Shown piece after piece: positions 1 through 13,800 of a DNA stretch of 64,000 bases. Below the pieces are notes generated by a model that worked only from the letters and a program-made list of their open reading frames with translations, made no database searches and was not told where the DNA came from. Source of the DNA: Bolinopsis microptera (Eukaryota; Ctenophora; Tentaculata; Lobata; Bolinopsidae); NCBI RefSeq assembly GCF_026151205.1, contig NC_087079.1, positions 18,160,945 through 18,224,944 of the forward strand, given 5' to 3'. The first letter of the stretch is position 1. Each line of letters begins with the position of its first letter. A program made the translations under genes and the position numbers.

Positions 1-114
1 TATTATTATGTGGAAGATGTAGAAATGTGTCTTAGTCCGACTGTCGTACACAATTACTTAACAACAGATATGTTTCACAACAATTAATTAAGAGAATTGG
101 GAGGGCTTCACAGA

Positions 115-342
115 TTGGGCGTATTCGTCTGGTCATCAACCTCAGGAACCTGGTAAACTCAAGATGTTGCCAGGAGGTTTCCATGTTATCTTCAGCAGTA
201 AACTCAAGATGTTGCCAGGAGGTTTCCACTTTCCATGTTATCTTCAGCTGTACCTCAGGAACCTGGTAAACTCAAGATGTTGCCAGGAGGTTTCCATCTT
301 ATCTTCAGCTCGAACCTAAGGAACCTGGTAAACTCAAGATGT
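115..342. repeat. Irregular tandem repeat with GGTAAACTCAAGATGTTGCC core
   Basis: Four related units share a core reading GGTAAACTCAAGATGTTGCC, followed in three of them by AGGAGGTTTCCAT and a TTATCTTCAGC segment. Unit lengths differ because of small internal duplications. The - strand reads through part of the array as a short repeated peptide, but there is no independent sign that it is translated. Confidence 0.8.
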
Positions 343-352
343 TGCTATGTTG

Positions 353-555
353 GTAAAACATATTTAGAAACTGTAAAACATATTTAGAAACAGTAAAACA
401 TATTTAGAAACAAGTAAAACATATTTAGAAATAGGTAAAACATATTTAGAAACAGTAAAACATATTTAGAAACAGTAAAACATATTTAGAAAAAGTAAAA
501 CATATTTAGAAACTAGTAAAACATATTTAGAAACAGTAAAACATATTTAGAAACT
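353..555. repeat. Tandem array, about 20-bp unit
   Basis: About ten consecutive copies of GTAAAACATATTTAGAAAC, with one or two variable bases at the joints. It directly follows the preceding repeat. No coding signal. Confidence 0.95.
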
Positions 556-1080
556 ATTCCTCATATTTACCTCCATTGTATTCACACAAATAGCTTCATC
601 ACAATACTTGAAGACTTTATTAAAAGGAAAATCGATAGAAATTACGAAGATCCCACTAAAATTAATTTTATAGTCTGTAATCACACTTCACAAATTATAA
701 ATTATTTTAATATCGTTGCGAAATGGTACATTAGCAAAAAATTCCAGGCAGGAGACTTGCCGATCTGGCAGGGGTATATCAAACTTCTTAAGCTTTCGCT
801 TACAGGAGATAAAATAGGTCACAAAAGTTCTATTGTATCGATCTTGGCCGATTAGGGTCTAGGGTAATTTGTCCACTCCATTTTTATTGCTGTCTATGTT
901 ATTTAATTTTTACCGGTTATTGTTATAATCTTACAGTACTACTAGTAGCTGTCTTTTGTAGTACATGCCCTGCTTCCTTCCTTTCCTAAATTTCTTACAA
1001 GCTCCTACAGCCTCCTCTCTTACACCCTTTTCACTCAATTCATTTCACTCATTCACTTCATATTTTTTACCACAGTATCT
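556..1080. other. No gene seen
   Basis: AT-rich sequence without a convincing exon, RNA gene or repeat. It may be intron of the + strand gene whose exons begin at 1805, since that gene's 5' part is missing from the window. Confidence 0.4.
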
Positions 1081-1386
1081 GCCAAAACCAACATGGCCTA
1101 AGTAGAAAGAGGCCTTGACGTTGTTTCCCGCTTGGCCCTGCATCCCATGCTGACGGTTGGCCTCCACTCTAAAAAACTTACCTTCAGTGAAGGCCGATGG
1201 TCAACAATTAGCGATGTAAGAGCTTGGCGGTAACAAATCCTGACCTCCTTTTACACCTTTGGGACGACTTTCGCAAATGCGAGAGGAATGACCCCGAGGA
1301 GGGCTCCATTGGTTTTAGTAGGTTGCATTTTATTAAAAAAAAAAATAAAAAAAAAAAAAAAAAAAAAAAAATAAAAAAAAAAAAAA
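1081..1386 (+). mobile_element. Probable SINE-like retroposed copy with A-rich tail
   Basis: A locally GC-richer block of about 250 bp ends in a 50-bp tract of A with occasional T (1336-1386). That is the shape of a poly-A tailed retroposon in + orientation. No target-site duplication and no convincing tRNA-type A/B boxes were found, so the class is an inference. A processed fragment of some transcript is the alternative. Confidence 0.4.
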
Positions 1387-1804
1387 GATGTTGCTACCCT
1401 CTTCAGTGTATAGGTCCTTCGCAGTAGTGCCGGTTACCCCCAAAATAGCCGTTCTTTTGATCCGAACTTCGATAAAATTTCGCTGTATATTCATTTATTG
1501 CTTGTTTAATTTGTTTTTGTGCTTAATTTATGATTACTTGTATCTGAGATTCTGTGATTAAATTTATTTTGTTGATTATAATGTTGTGAATCTTGCATAA
1601 TTTATTGTAAATATGTTATATTTCAGTATTATGTAACGCGATGGAAATATTTTAAGCGGGTAATATCATGTCCAAACCCAGGATACATAACATGAAGACT
1701 TTGTTGTAACTTTGTATGAAAAGCATTAATACTATATCGCCTGATCTATAATATAAGTTTATCGCAAACCCAGTCCGATTGTCCTTATAACGTTCCTCTG
1801 TCAG

Positions 1805-4800
1805 GTTGAGGAAAGTAAGAGAGTTGCTGGAATATCAACATGAACAATACTACGGCAACAAGCACAATATCCACACCTACATGGCCCCTGTGTCTGCACT
1901 GGTTAGTCCAACCACCTCTTGTTCTTTTGCTGTCCTTCAAATAATTGGGGGTCGGTTAGGTACAATTTTAACGCTTTTTACCGTTTAGTTAGGGGAAAAA
2001 CAGGGAACTAAACCAGATCTTCTAGATCTTTCTTGAAATATCTACCGTTTAGTTAGGGGAAAAACAGGGAACTAAACCTGATTTTCTAGATCTTTCTTGA
2101 AAAATACCCGTGATATAACTACAGAAGAGAGTACCACAACATGTTCCTCCTCCAGGCGGTTGTGTTGGAAACAGACTGGAAGTTATCAGAACTATCAGAG
2201 AGGATATTAGCGGGAGATGAAGTGAGCTCAGAGTTAGATCAGCTGGAGCAGGTGTTATCTAGCACTCTGACACACAGTAATGTTGGGGTCGCAACCAGGG
2301 CTGAACTTCTCATCAGACTGGGTCAGTATTTGTTAGCTTGTTTTCGTAGTCATGTTGAATATTTTCTTAGCTACTGTATGTAGCTAAGAAAGAGCAAACC
2401 CCGGGAGAGATTAGCTCACAGCGGTATTATATTAGGTAATCGTACTGTAGTGCGACAAGTACTCTAGTGCGAAGTCCGACAAAAACACCCTCTGTCGCAC
2501 TACAGTACGTGTCGCACTACGATCCAGTTAGCGTACTCTAGTGCGACAAAATATCCTGTTTTATTTCCAAATCCGCACCAAAATAACCTGTTCACGTGTA
2601 CAGGTGTTGTGATGCGAGGGAAATGGGAGATAGAGCCCACTCCTGAACGGTTTGTAGCCCTCATTAACACCCTGTGTGAGTGTGTCTCCGCCACTAACTT
2701 CAACCTACCTATCGCTAGAGAAGCTTATTTGGAGATAGCGTATGTTACAGCCGCTGTTACTAATAATAACAACAGTGATGGTAAGTTATCTGATAAATTT
2801 AATTTAATTCCAATTATTAGTTCCCATTATTCAGATTGCTTATCTCAAATTCAAAATCTTCTAGAAGGTTCTAATTTAAGTCTCAAAGATAAACTAACAA
2901 ATTATTCGTCGATAGATTCAGAGAGCGAACTAACAAACGAGTTTTTCAGCGACAGCAGCCAAACAAGTGACTTTGGAGAAAAGAGCAACATGGTCAGCCA
3001 TCCGATCAGCCGCCCTGTGCAACATCTCTCAGGAGAGTTTGAAATGTTTAGAACAGAACCCTGCTTCTCAGGCTATCGTCTCTAAAAAGGACATCAAACG
3101 GCTCCCTTCTTTCACTGGTTAGTGTATTTATTGAAATTGTTCCGGTCATTTTAAGTGAAATTTCTACAGTAAAATCTTAGTCCCTTTTCGTCTGCAGTAC
3201 CATTTTTACATCAAACTTCAAATAACGAACCTATTCCCGTACCTCTAACGCAATTTGTCTGTGCAGGACTGGAGTTGAACAGAGAGTTGTCCACAAAACT
3301 ACTCCACCCCCAGAGTAAGACTCAGCAGCCTCAACCTCCTTCTAACCTCTCCTGGGTCAAACTTCTCAGCTACCTGGAGACCCTCAAACGGGACCTCCAG
3401 ACCCAGGGATTCAGTGGTTAGTTCATCTTCAGTCTTAAATTCACTGAACTTGCTCAGCAAGTTGCTGAATCATCGGTTTACGTTATTTGTAACTGCGAGA
3501 AAGAAAATAAAAGCTTAATGCTATTAAATGCATGCTCTGTTGTGATTTAAACTTTACCTAATATTGCATCTTAACAAGTTGAATTCTACCTAATTCCACC
3601 CCTTCAAGTCGTTTGAAAATACAATTTATAACTTTGAGAGAAAAAAGCTCAGTTTTATTAATGAGGCATTTAGTTTTTAGATTAAATAATTCTCCATTGT
3701 GATATTACCTACATCTGGTAACATTTTAATTGGCTTCTATATCTACTCTACCAAATTCCACAACTTCAGGTCAGTGTCCGATGAGTTCCCCAGGACTGTC
3801 TGGTAAGATCACCGTCCTACAAGACTACCTCGCCAGTACCATGCCTGGGTGGTCCAAGAAGTGCAATATCCCGACCATCTCACGGAACATATCATATCTC
3901 ACCGTAAGTCGAGATATTCCGTCTCATTATTTGAGTATTCTCAAGTTTAATAATTAGTGATTTGTTTTATGCTAATTGAAACTATTGATAGTTGCCCAAT
4001 TTAAAGTTTCAGCTAATAAATCTTCAGAGAAATTTACATAGTAATTAAATGACAGAACACTTGATTATCTTCTTTCATAAATATTGGCTAATTTTAGTAT
4101 ATTAGATAGAAATTAGAAATACGAAATGCTACCTAACACTCAATTGTTGGTAAAGATTCTATTCCCAATTCATGTCTAAGACCATGTCAGGTATAAATAT
4201 TTTGCCTTTTAACAGTGAGATAATATAAGTTTTTTGATCGACAAAAATACAAAACAACAAAAATGAATCAAAAACAAATCAAAAAATACAAAATTAAGAT
4301 GTGAAAAACAGAGAGTGTAGCAGGTTGTGCAGTTGTAAGTTGAGCCGCGACCAAATGCAATCTAGAGTTTATGTTATGACAGATTGAAAGGGTATGGGCA
4401 CATGGCCTGACAAAAATTAGAGGAGCCGGGTACCACCATGCTTGCCTCAACTTTAGGTATAGACTTCCAATCTTTATCTGAATTTAGTTCCTTCTTGGGA
4501 GATTTGGCGAGGTCGCTACAGTTCAGTTGCTTCTTTCTCGCGTCCTCTTCTTCCTTTTCCAACGCAGTCCTCTTTAACTTCAGTTTAGCAAGAAAGTCGT
4601 CAAGTTTAGTCATTTTAAACGTCTACTAGCAAATCAATAGGAACGAAGTATGATGCATATAATTTTCCTCAGGGGTATTCTTATCGGAATTTAATAGCGA
4701 TAGTCTTCGTTCCTCCAATCAAAACTTCTTTCTATAATGAGTAATTAACTTTTAATTGATATTGTCTGTTAAATATCACTTACGTTGATTACTATTCGAT

Positions 4801-7800
4801 AGTTGCGATACAAACCCAGGAAATAACAATTTCAATCTTGATTATAATATTTTATACATATTTATGTCAATTTATCATAAATCACTAAGTGAAAATGTAT
4901 ACAATTTTACTAAGTCGCAGTTTCAAATTCAATTGAAATAGTTAATTTAACTAGTCAGAGAAATGGAACAAGACGCCCCATAAAACAGGAAACAGCTGGT
5001 TCAGTAATGTTAGTATCTAGCTCTGGTTCAGGGCTCTCTTCTGGAAGATTCCCTGACCTTGACAATGATATAGCGTCCTTCATAGCCTAAACTATCGTTT
5101 CCAACTTCCAATGTCTTCTTCTGATACTTCAGTTTTGCGTAGTCATAGGTTTGTGTATTTCGACTTCATTGATCTTCTTAATCTCCTGATTTTTATTCTG
5201 TCACCTTCTTCTCCTGCTTGTGTTTCTCTTTGCGGTTGACGATGGTTAATTCCAGTTTCTTTACCTTGTCACGAAGAGCTGCTGTCTCTTCCTTTAAGGA
5301 ATTCAGAACGAACTGTAGCTTCTCTATCTCAACATAGGCTGCCCGCTTCTCTTCAATGGTCATGGTCTTGGTGTCCTTGTTGCTACGGTTTATGGCTCTC
5401 ATTTTAATTCTGAGCTCGTCTTGCGTTGACTTCAAGTGTTTCAGATTAGAGGACATGTTGGTGATCTGTTACTGCACGTGCGTGCGCGTCGTGAGTACTG
5501 AGTAGCACGTAATCCTATAGAGCTATAATAGAGCGGAGACTTTATTTCAACTTGTGGTTCAACATTCGCGCAAACTGAAGAGAACACAAATTTAATAAAC
5601 TAAATGTATGTGGTTTTGAACAGAAAAATAGTTAACAAATAACTGCTTAACTGATATCTATCTATGTATAAAGGTATAAGCTTTAAGGTCTAGTAACTAA
5701 AGAATGGGAACATGATCTGCTTAATCGATTAAATTAGTTAACGTAATTAATTGATTAATTAACGATGATTATAATCCCTCCAATCGTAAATTCTATCCTT
5801 TTATCTATTATTGATTAAATAAATCCCTAAAAGCTTGTTACTATGATAGCACCACTAACACTGATACTAGAGTCTAGATTACCTTCTATAACTGACCGTC
5901 TCCACCAGATGGGTAGAGTGCTAGCAGGGACCCCCTAGTTACCCCCTAGTTACCCCCTAGTTACCCCCTAGTTACCTTATATAACTGACCGTCTCCACCA
6001 GATGGGTAGAGTGCTAGCAGGGACCCCCTAGTTACCCCCTAGTTACCCCCTAGTTACCCCCTAGTTACCTTCTATAACTGACCGTCTCCACCAGATGGGT
6101 AGAGTGCTAGCAGGGACCCCCAATACAACTGTCAGCAGCAGAGAATCCAGCAGTCAGCCAGCTGAAAGTGTAGCTCCCTCTGATTCAGCCAGTGAGGGTG
6201 GAGTTGTCTTGCAGTGGGTCACTCCCCGACTGGTTACTAGGGTTCAGGTTAGTTGAGGGGTTCAAGTGATTTTTGGAATTAAAGTAAGAGTGGAAAAATT
6301 TAGAAATATAATCATTAAAATATTGTTTAACTATTTAAGCTATCTACCATCATGATGCTATAAATAGTTCAACGAACATTATGTTTAGGACACGTGAGTT
6401 ACTATAAGCTTCATTACCACAGGACTCTACAAAAGACACGTTGGCATTCTACGCGTTTAACATCAAGCCAGTGAAGACCAGCTCTCCAATGTTCACATCC
6501 AACTCCTTTACCGGCTTTAAAGCGGTGTCCTCTGCATCCTTTGACTCGGTTTGTCCTCATTGTTATCTCCAGCTTAATTATTAAAGTTTTCTTGTTAAAA
6601 AGCAGTAAGGACTGGTTGAAAATTTACAAAATCAGTTCTCCATGTGAAATCAAGGCACATCGTTATGATTTTATTAAACGATCAAGGGAATAATCTGGAA
6701 AATTTCAGCTGCACACGAAAATAGAATACGCGCACGCACGTGCGGTAATTGAAGATGATGCGCAGAAGAAAGAAGGGACGCCTCTTCCACCAGGCTCCGC
6801 TCAGCCTCAGCCACCAGCCTCTGTTCATCCCCCCTCCAGCAGAGCTTCAACTAAGACCAGCTTTAGTCCGGAGCCTTACGAGCCTGGACATGTTAAAACG
6901 GGCGTGGTTGAGAGCTTAGGTACCTTCCTTGGACTAGATCCTGCTGTTACTAAAGATGTAAGTTTTATTTTAGATTTGATTTTACTGATTAGATAAAAAA
7001 TTCTAAAAAACATCAGAATTGATTATAAACAGCTATTCATTATCCTTCGTTAATCGACCTGATATCTGAGTAAGGAGAAAGTATTGAAAATGAAACACTT
7101 TCAAATCGTTAAGCGTATCATGAACCCGCAAATTACCGGGTCACTGACTTCATTTCATTCAAATGCAAATATTGAGACACTTTGCAGTTGGCATGCTCTT
7201 TTTGTGCATTTTGGAGAATTTCTCTGGTCATTTGGATAACCTGTTCATCGTGGAAGCAAGATTGAGTCTTGTCAGTGAAAGTGATGGAATATGAAATTGG
7301 TGATTCTCTGTAGTGAAATGTTTGACTCTCTGTTATAATGTGTGCACAGAATGTGCAGTGTAAGGCCCTGCTTACCTGGTACCGGATCTGCTTCCCATGC
7401 TAGAACATTTATCTCCACCAAATATAGTTCCGTTGCTGAAAATGCATCCCTCGGCTTTTTCACCCTTATTTCGTTTCCTGGACAAGAAATTTCATCAAAG
7501 GTACTGCAGTTTTGAAAATCCTATCACACAATTACTCATCCAAGTTCTTAAAATCGTACTGTTCGTCGAATTTCATCCAACTTCTCACTAACAGCAAAAA
7601 TTCCAACTTTTACTGTGTTAAAATATAAACGAACCCTCTAAAACGGGGCTGCATGTTACAACGTATCTCTGTTGCTCTACTGTCCAGTTATCTACTACCG
7701 AGATAGTTCCGCACAGAGATTCTGCACTGTTGCCAGCTTTATCAGTAACATACAACCTTACACCGTCTATAGATCTGAAATTAACGTCGTGTTTGGAGAT

Positions 7801-10800
7801 TTGTTCATCACTTGGTTCTTAGTCCACTGCATATGGGCCATTTATATAAGGATTTGCTTTCGTTTACGCATCGATTATTAATTGTCCTACAATCTAACCT
7901 AGTGAGAGTGTAGGGATCGTATATATGACTTCATTATTTTCGAAGGTATCAAATATATTTATTAACTTAAAGACACCACCTACCTCATCTCTTGTTCGTC
8001 TAACCTAAACGTTTGATCGACATTCTGTACGATGATAGAATGGATAGCGTACCAACTTTTTAACGGTAGTTTCAACAAGTGTTGCTCCTTCTTGGATTCA
8101 GTGGCAGCGTAAGTGTCGTTATTGTTATCCACAGCTTTCTGAAATAAACATAGGTATCGTTATTGTTATCCACAGCTTTCTGAAATAAACATAGGTGTCG
8201 TTATTGTTATCCACAGCTTTCTGAAATGAACAGTCGATAAATTTATCATGCCATGGAGTACTGCACTGAGTCAGGCTGAGAAAAGCAAAGCTCATAGAAT
8301 CTTAAAATCTAAGGGATAGAATGACTGCAAGTATACTTTAGCTGCCTTTTACCATAGATAATCTTGAAGAATGATAATATTATTGTCTCAATATTCGTAC
8401 CGGAGGAGTATGTTTTAAGACAAGGGAAGATAGAGTGGGCTCTCCAAAGTCAGTAGTTTGATCAAGTAGAAAAGTCTTCAGTTCAGCGAGGTGCAGCAAA
8501 ACTGGAATCAGCCATATTGTCAGACCAAGGTGACAGTTCATCTGGTGAAATATAAAAGTAACATATTGTATTCATGTTTGACAGTCTGGTAAGTTGGTAT
8601 CTAGGCAGTTATTTACGTCGTGAATCTTGGGTGGAATGTGGTCACATATGATTAAAACGAGAAACATTTTTGGTTAGATTCAGACAAGAAACTTTTTAAA
8701 AGCTGACTGCAACCGAGCAGCTGTTAGAATGAGGCTGCCAGTGGTCAGGTGTTAAGGCCAGAGGGGGGGGTAAGGGGTCAAAAACATCGACCAAAATATT
8801 ATTTTCTTAATCAATATAATTTTTGATGACAAAAACATTGCAACTATTCACATATTTGTAGCTGCTTAACTTTTTTAAATAATTGAGGTTAACCGACTTT
8901 CACAAAATTGACTATACAACATTGAGGTTAATAAAATTGAGGTTAATATTTTATTACACTCCATAATTTTTTGTTATTTCGGTCAGCAAATGTTAACTCT
9001 AAATTTTAGGTTCATAATTATCAGAAAAAGTAATATCCAAACGTTATTAAATGAGGTTAACCTCTTTTTTTAGATGTAGCGAGAATAGATCAAATGATAG
9101 AGCTATTATTTTCATCGTTAGTTTACGGTATACACATTTCTAAATAGATGACGTGTTGATTGACTTTCTTTTATCTTGGGAAAATGAAAAAATGAGGTTA
9201 ACCATCACATTTTGGTACTGTAGGGAATATACATACGATTCTTACTTATGTAATGTACCACAATATCGCAGTGAGGTATCTATTGGTATCACAATGCCTA
9301 CAACTATAATCACGTGACAAAGGTGATTTGAACTGACCATATTTTAGTAGAAGATTTTATCCGTAAATGGCTAAAAAATGAGGTTAACCTCTCATTTTTT
9401 GAATATCTGACCAGTAAAATACATGTTAACCTCAAAAACTTAATCGTTACACTGTGCAAATGTTTTACTACATATATAATAACATATTAATAAACCAATC
9501 CCAGTGTTATATGGTCTAAAGCGAGGTTAACAACCAAATTTTTACTACTTTCGAGCAGTTAGTGTTTACAGGAAGTCTTGGTTAACCTCATTTTTTACAA
9601 TACAAGGACATTAACTACTGAAAGTGGCTAAAATCGTTTAGGGGATGGCTAGGTCTGATCAAGCAAACGTTGTTAGGTGTATAGAAAGTCCTAACTAACG
9701 AACTGTGATACATTCCAGTGAATATTCAAAATTTTGAAAACACTAAATTGCATCTATCTCGAAACACATTTTGTGACTTTCAGTTCCTTAGTTGAGAAAA
9801 CCAGCCACCCCCTGATAATGGGATTTGGTACAGTGGTTCCTTGGACAAGTATCTAGATATTAGATGCAGCGATTTTTTTTATTTGACTCGTTTCTCGAAT
9901 TATGAGGTTAACCAGCTAAATTTGTCGAATTTTTGACATGGTTAACCTCATAATTCAAGAACCGAGTCAAATTAAAAAAATCGCTGCATCATAAATGAGG
10001 ATAATTGTCCAAGGAACCACTGTACCAAACCTCAAGATCAGGGAGTGGCCGGTTTTCTCAACTAAGGAATCGAAAGGTCAAAAAAGTTACAGCCGTTTAA
10101 AGATCCAGTTTAACATGTAATTACAGGTAAACCTCAAAATTTAGCGCGCGATATCTCAGGAACGCAAGGTCTGATTTTGATCCGGTTTTTTTCTTCTTGT
10201 TCGTCTCCAGCAACTATTATCAAATATGTGAAAACTAGAAAAGTGCCATTTACCCCCCCCTCTGGCCTTAAAACCGGGCAGGTCAGGAGGGGAGGGGAGG
10301 GGAGGGGAGGGGAGACGTGGTGTTGTAGTGACGTCACGTGGTGTTGCAGTGACGTCACGTGGTCACTGGTCAGGTGTTAAAGCAGCTGATCCTACTACTG
10401 GGAAGGGAGGGGAGGGGAGACTTCACAAATAGTTGATAACAAGCTCTCTTTGATCAGCTGGTACTAGTTCCAACAATTATTATTGAGCAGGGGAGTTGTA
10501 AGTTGTTTTAACTTTTATTGGAACTAAAGTTAACTAGATAAACTATTATAGGTTAATTGTTAAATTACGGTAGGGTGCAAGTCTGTAACTTTGTAATTGT
10601 CACTCTAATAACCGGTCCCATACACAACCCCCACCTTCAGGTAGTTGTAAGGTATGTGATTTAGATATAGCTGTACGTTTTCAGTCTTCAGCTATATGAA
10701 CCTGTCCGAAAAGTTCAATTACTGCGAAAGAATCAACTAGAAAACTTTATATCACATGGAAAATAGTTGATAGAATAAAAGATGACATCATTATTTCACA

Positions 10801-13800
10801 GTTTTAGTGAGCAGATAGATTGCAGATCTTATCTTTACGTATAAAATATTTAAAGTAGAGCGAAACACACCCCAACTGTCAATCTTTAAACCACGACCTA
10901 GAAATATGCCATATTGATAATATTATAATAATATACTGACACGAAATTAAATGGTCGCATGCGGCGAGCTGAGTACTGACATCAATGAAGTGAATAATTA
11001 TACTAAGATATTGGGGCTGTCATTACCTTTAATATATAACCTAAATTCCTTAATGGCTGAGTCGGGCATTATGTGAAAGGGTCATGACAGCCTCCTATCT
11101 TGATAATCATTAACTTCATCAAGATTATCCAAAACGTTAAACGAATCCCGACCGACAATCTATTATAGTCGATAATATATTCATACGAAATGACGGTTCA
11201 ATTAGGCGAGCCATTCCACTTGCTAAGGGACTAATAATAAGCAATGACACTCTCCCATCTTTGTGTGATTATTGAACTTATCAATATTATCACCCGTTAA
11301 CTTTTAGATGCTTAGATGTCGTCTAGTGCAATTCTAGTGCAATTCTAGTGCAATTGTCTAGTGCAATTGATAAATCTTCTGTTCAATAGCTAAATACTTA
11401 AATAGGTAGCAACCGGAAACTAAAACTTCTTTGTCCAATACAACTGAATAAGTGATTACGCAACATTATCTGAACAAAACGTTAGCGCAAAACAGACACG
11501 ACAGCTATCATCAGTACTTCACCGTCGGTTTTTGGCCGAGGTTAATTGACCAGCTGTGCAGGTTTTATTTCTTTGTCGGACCTGCTCATCAGTTTAGTGA
11601 AGTTCCTCCCATTAGTTGGTGAGATCTTTAGTCCACAAAGGGAGCTACCAGGATGCTCAATGTACCCTTTATAGAAAGTGGGCCTATCTTATCTTAAGGT
11701 TTTAGAGAGTAATGACCTCGGACGAATGGTATGCAGGCTTTTGGTGGAAATCACTCTGAGCTCCATTTAGCTCCATTTAGCACGCCAACGCGACCGTTTT
11801 GGACGAAGATCGAGGATATCTGAGTCAACAAGATTTATAAGGACAAACAATATTAAAACTCCACGTTCTTTGACAATCACGTGAAATAGGCGCTTTAATC
11901 CGACTATTTAGATTTTAATGGATATCCAACATAACCGCAGAAGAAGTGATTAAATATGAGTAACAAAAGAAACGGTACTCTCTGCAGCTGGTGGTAACTG
12001 GTAGATATGTAATAACTTTTCTGATGAAGATGAGATGTTCTGATAGTGATTGCGTGATGAAAATGATTGACGGTTAAAATTCTACACCTACCTTGTAGTA
12101 GCAACCAGTGAAAGACCTCACACAGATCAAGAACACATAGAATATTCCGCATGGAACGTGCCAGCAAAATAATGGAGAGAAAATGTAATGTTAAACCCTG
12201 ATCCTTGATAAATACTAAAAGGAGATAGAACTGGGAACAATGCAAGACAAGAAGCAATGCTTTAAATAGTTGGAATACTTTAGAGGTTATAAAAATAAAT
12301 TATAAATAAAAAACCTATTTTAAATAGTTATAAAATATTCGAACAGCTGAAACAATGAAAAATGTCTAGCCCAACGGTTACAATTACGCTGGTGAGTTAC
12401 TGAAATCTATAAAGTGAATTTTTCGTGCCAATTAGAATGATCGTGCCACCTGGGCCTCGACTTTGGGCGCTGTTATGACTTTATGAAACAAATATTGGCA
12501 AAAATACAGAGTATTAAATGTTTATTTAAATGTTCTCTATCTTATTTGACATGTTAAATGATGTAGAAAATTACCGGCCCGAAATTTCCAGTTTGAACTG
12601 TGGATGTAGTGAGGGTGTAACATATTAGAAATATTATAGTCGAGACATGATGAGAATTATTGCCATGAAATTGTTTTTATAGACCACTCGCAGAGACTTA
12701 TAAATAGTGCACAATGCACATAGGCGTCAGTTATCAGCTTAATGTGGCAGCTGTTCCACTTAAAAATGTCACGTGACCTTCTTTATTGGAGTTTTGTCTG
12801 ATACTTTTTTAAATTCATCGGACGTTAGGTAATTTGTGAGTCATTCGTTACTCAAGTTTATAATAAGGATTAGTTAAATGAATCTGGATATCTGTGTTAA
12901 GGGATCAAAGCTATCTGAAGAACTTGACTTGTTACCTCGTCAGAATTCACCCTAACCTATTTCCTCATAACACCTGCCACGTGATAATATTACAATCATA
13001 CAATAATTATTAGAATATTAATATAATTAGTTAATTAATAGTTAACTAATTAGCAAAACACTTACCATACAACTTGGCGTAGACAGCCACCTCACAAACA
13101 ACTAGTTGTCCTGTACTCCCCTTCTCAGTTGTTATCAGAATCTCACTCCCTGTCACTCCACACTCCGCCTCCAACCTCCCAACTAATTGAGGTACTGGAT
13201 TATAATATCACTATAGTTACAGATATCCAGTCTTCTAATGGCTTAATTGATTACTAGGAATGATGTTATTTGAAAGTTGAGCTCACAGCAGTTTATTAAA
13301 AGTGAGGTAAATGAAACTGCTGGAAAAATACCTGTATCTGTTCTCCTCATTTTACAAATCGCGGTTTCCTCGTTTCCATGGCCATGGCGCACGAAAACCT
13401 TTGTCTTCTCAGAATTATCATCTCCCTCCATCACATGATCACCGTCTGCATCAGGTGTAGTCTGCACTGTTATCAGACGGAAGTGAAAGGACAACTCACC
13501 GAATCGCAGTATAAGGTTCTGATGGTTCTTGTTCTCTGCTGCTGTTATGAAGCAAGTTCCTGGATCACCATCGTAACTCTGTTCAGGAGTGGTGCCTATT
13601 TGGCTCATACCACCACTTGCCCCGGTGATTTTCACTCGGACGAGAGAGTCGTCTTTATCGTCATCAGATTGTAACGCTGCGTCGTCAGACGATACAGAGG
13701 TGACTGAGGAATCAGTTCTGGGTGGGTCTGGTTGAGGGTGGTGACTGTGAGGAATGTTCGTGGAACTGGGTAAGATGAGGAGGAGGAGGACTAACATTGT

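Noticed and set aside
1224..1427. 67-codon ORF ending in poly-Lys
   Set aside because: It is the poly-A tail of a retroposed copy read in frame.
7600..7640. A one-base frameshift in the nested galactose-binding-like gene after CSPVLEG
   Set aside because: A GTTCGT donor at 7634 joined to the acceptor before 7477 keeps frame and restores the expected end of the domain, so no frameshift is needed.
11904..12257. 117-codon - strand ORF as further exon of the nested secreted gene
   Set aside because: Composition is irregular (Leu/His/Ser-rich) and the phase does not match the donor at 13066.
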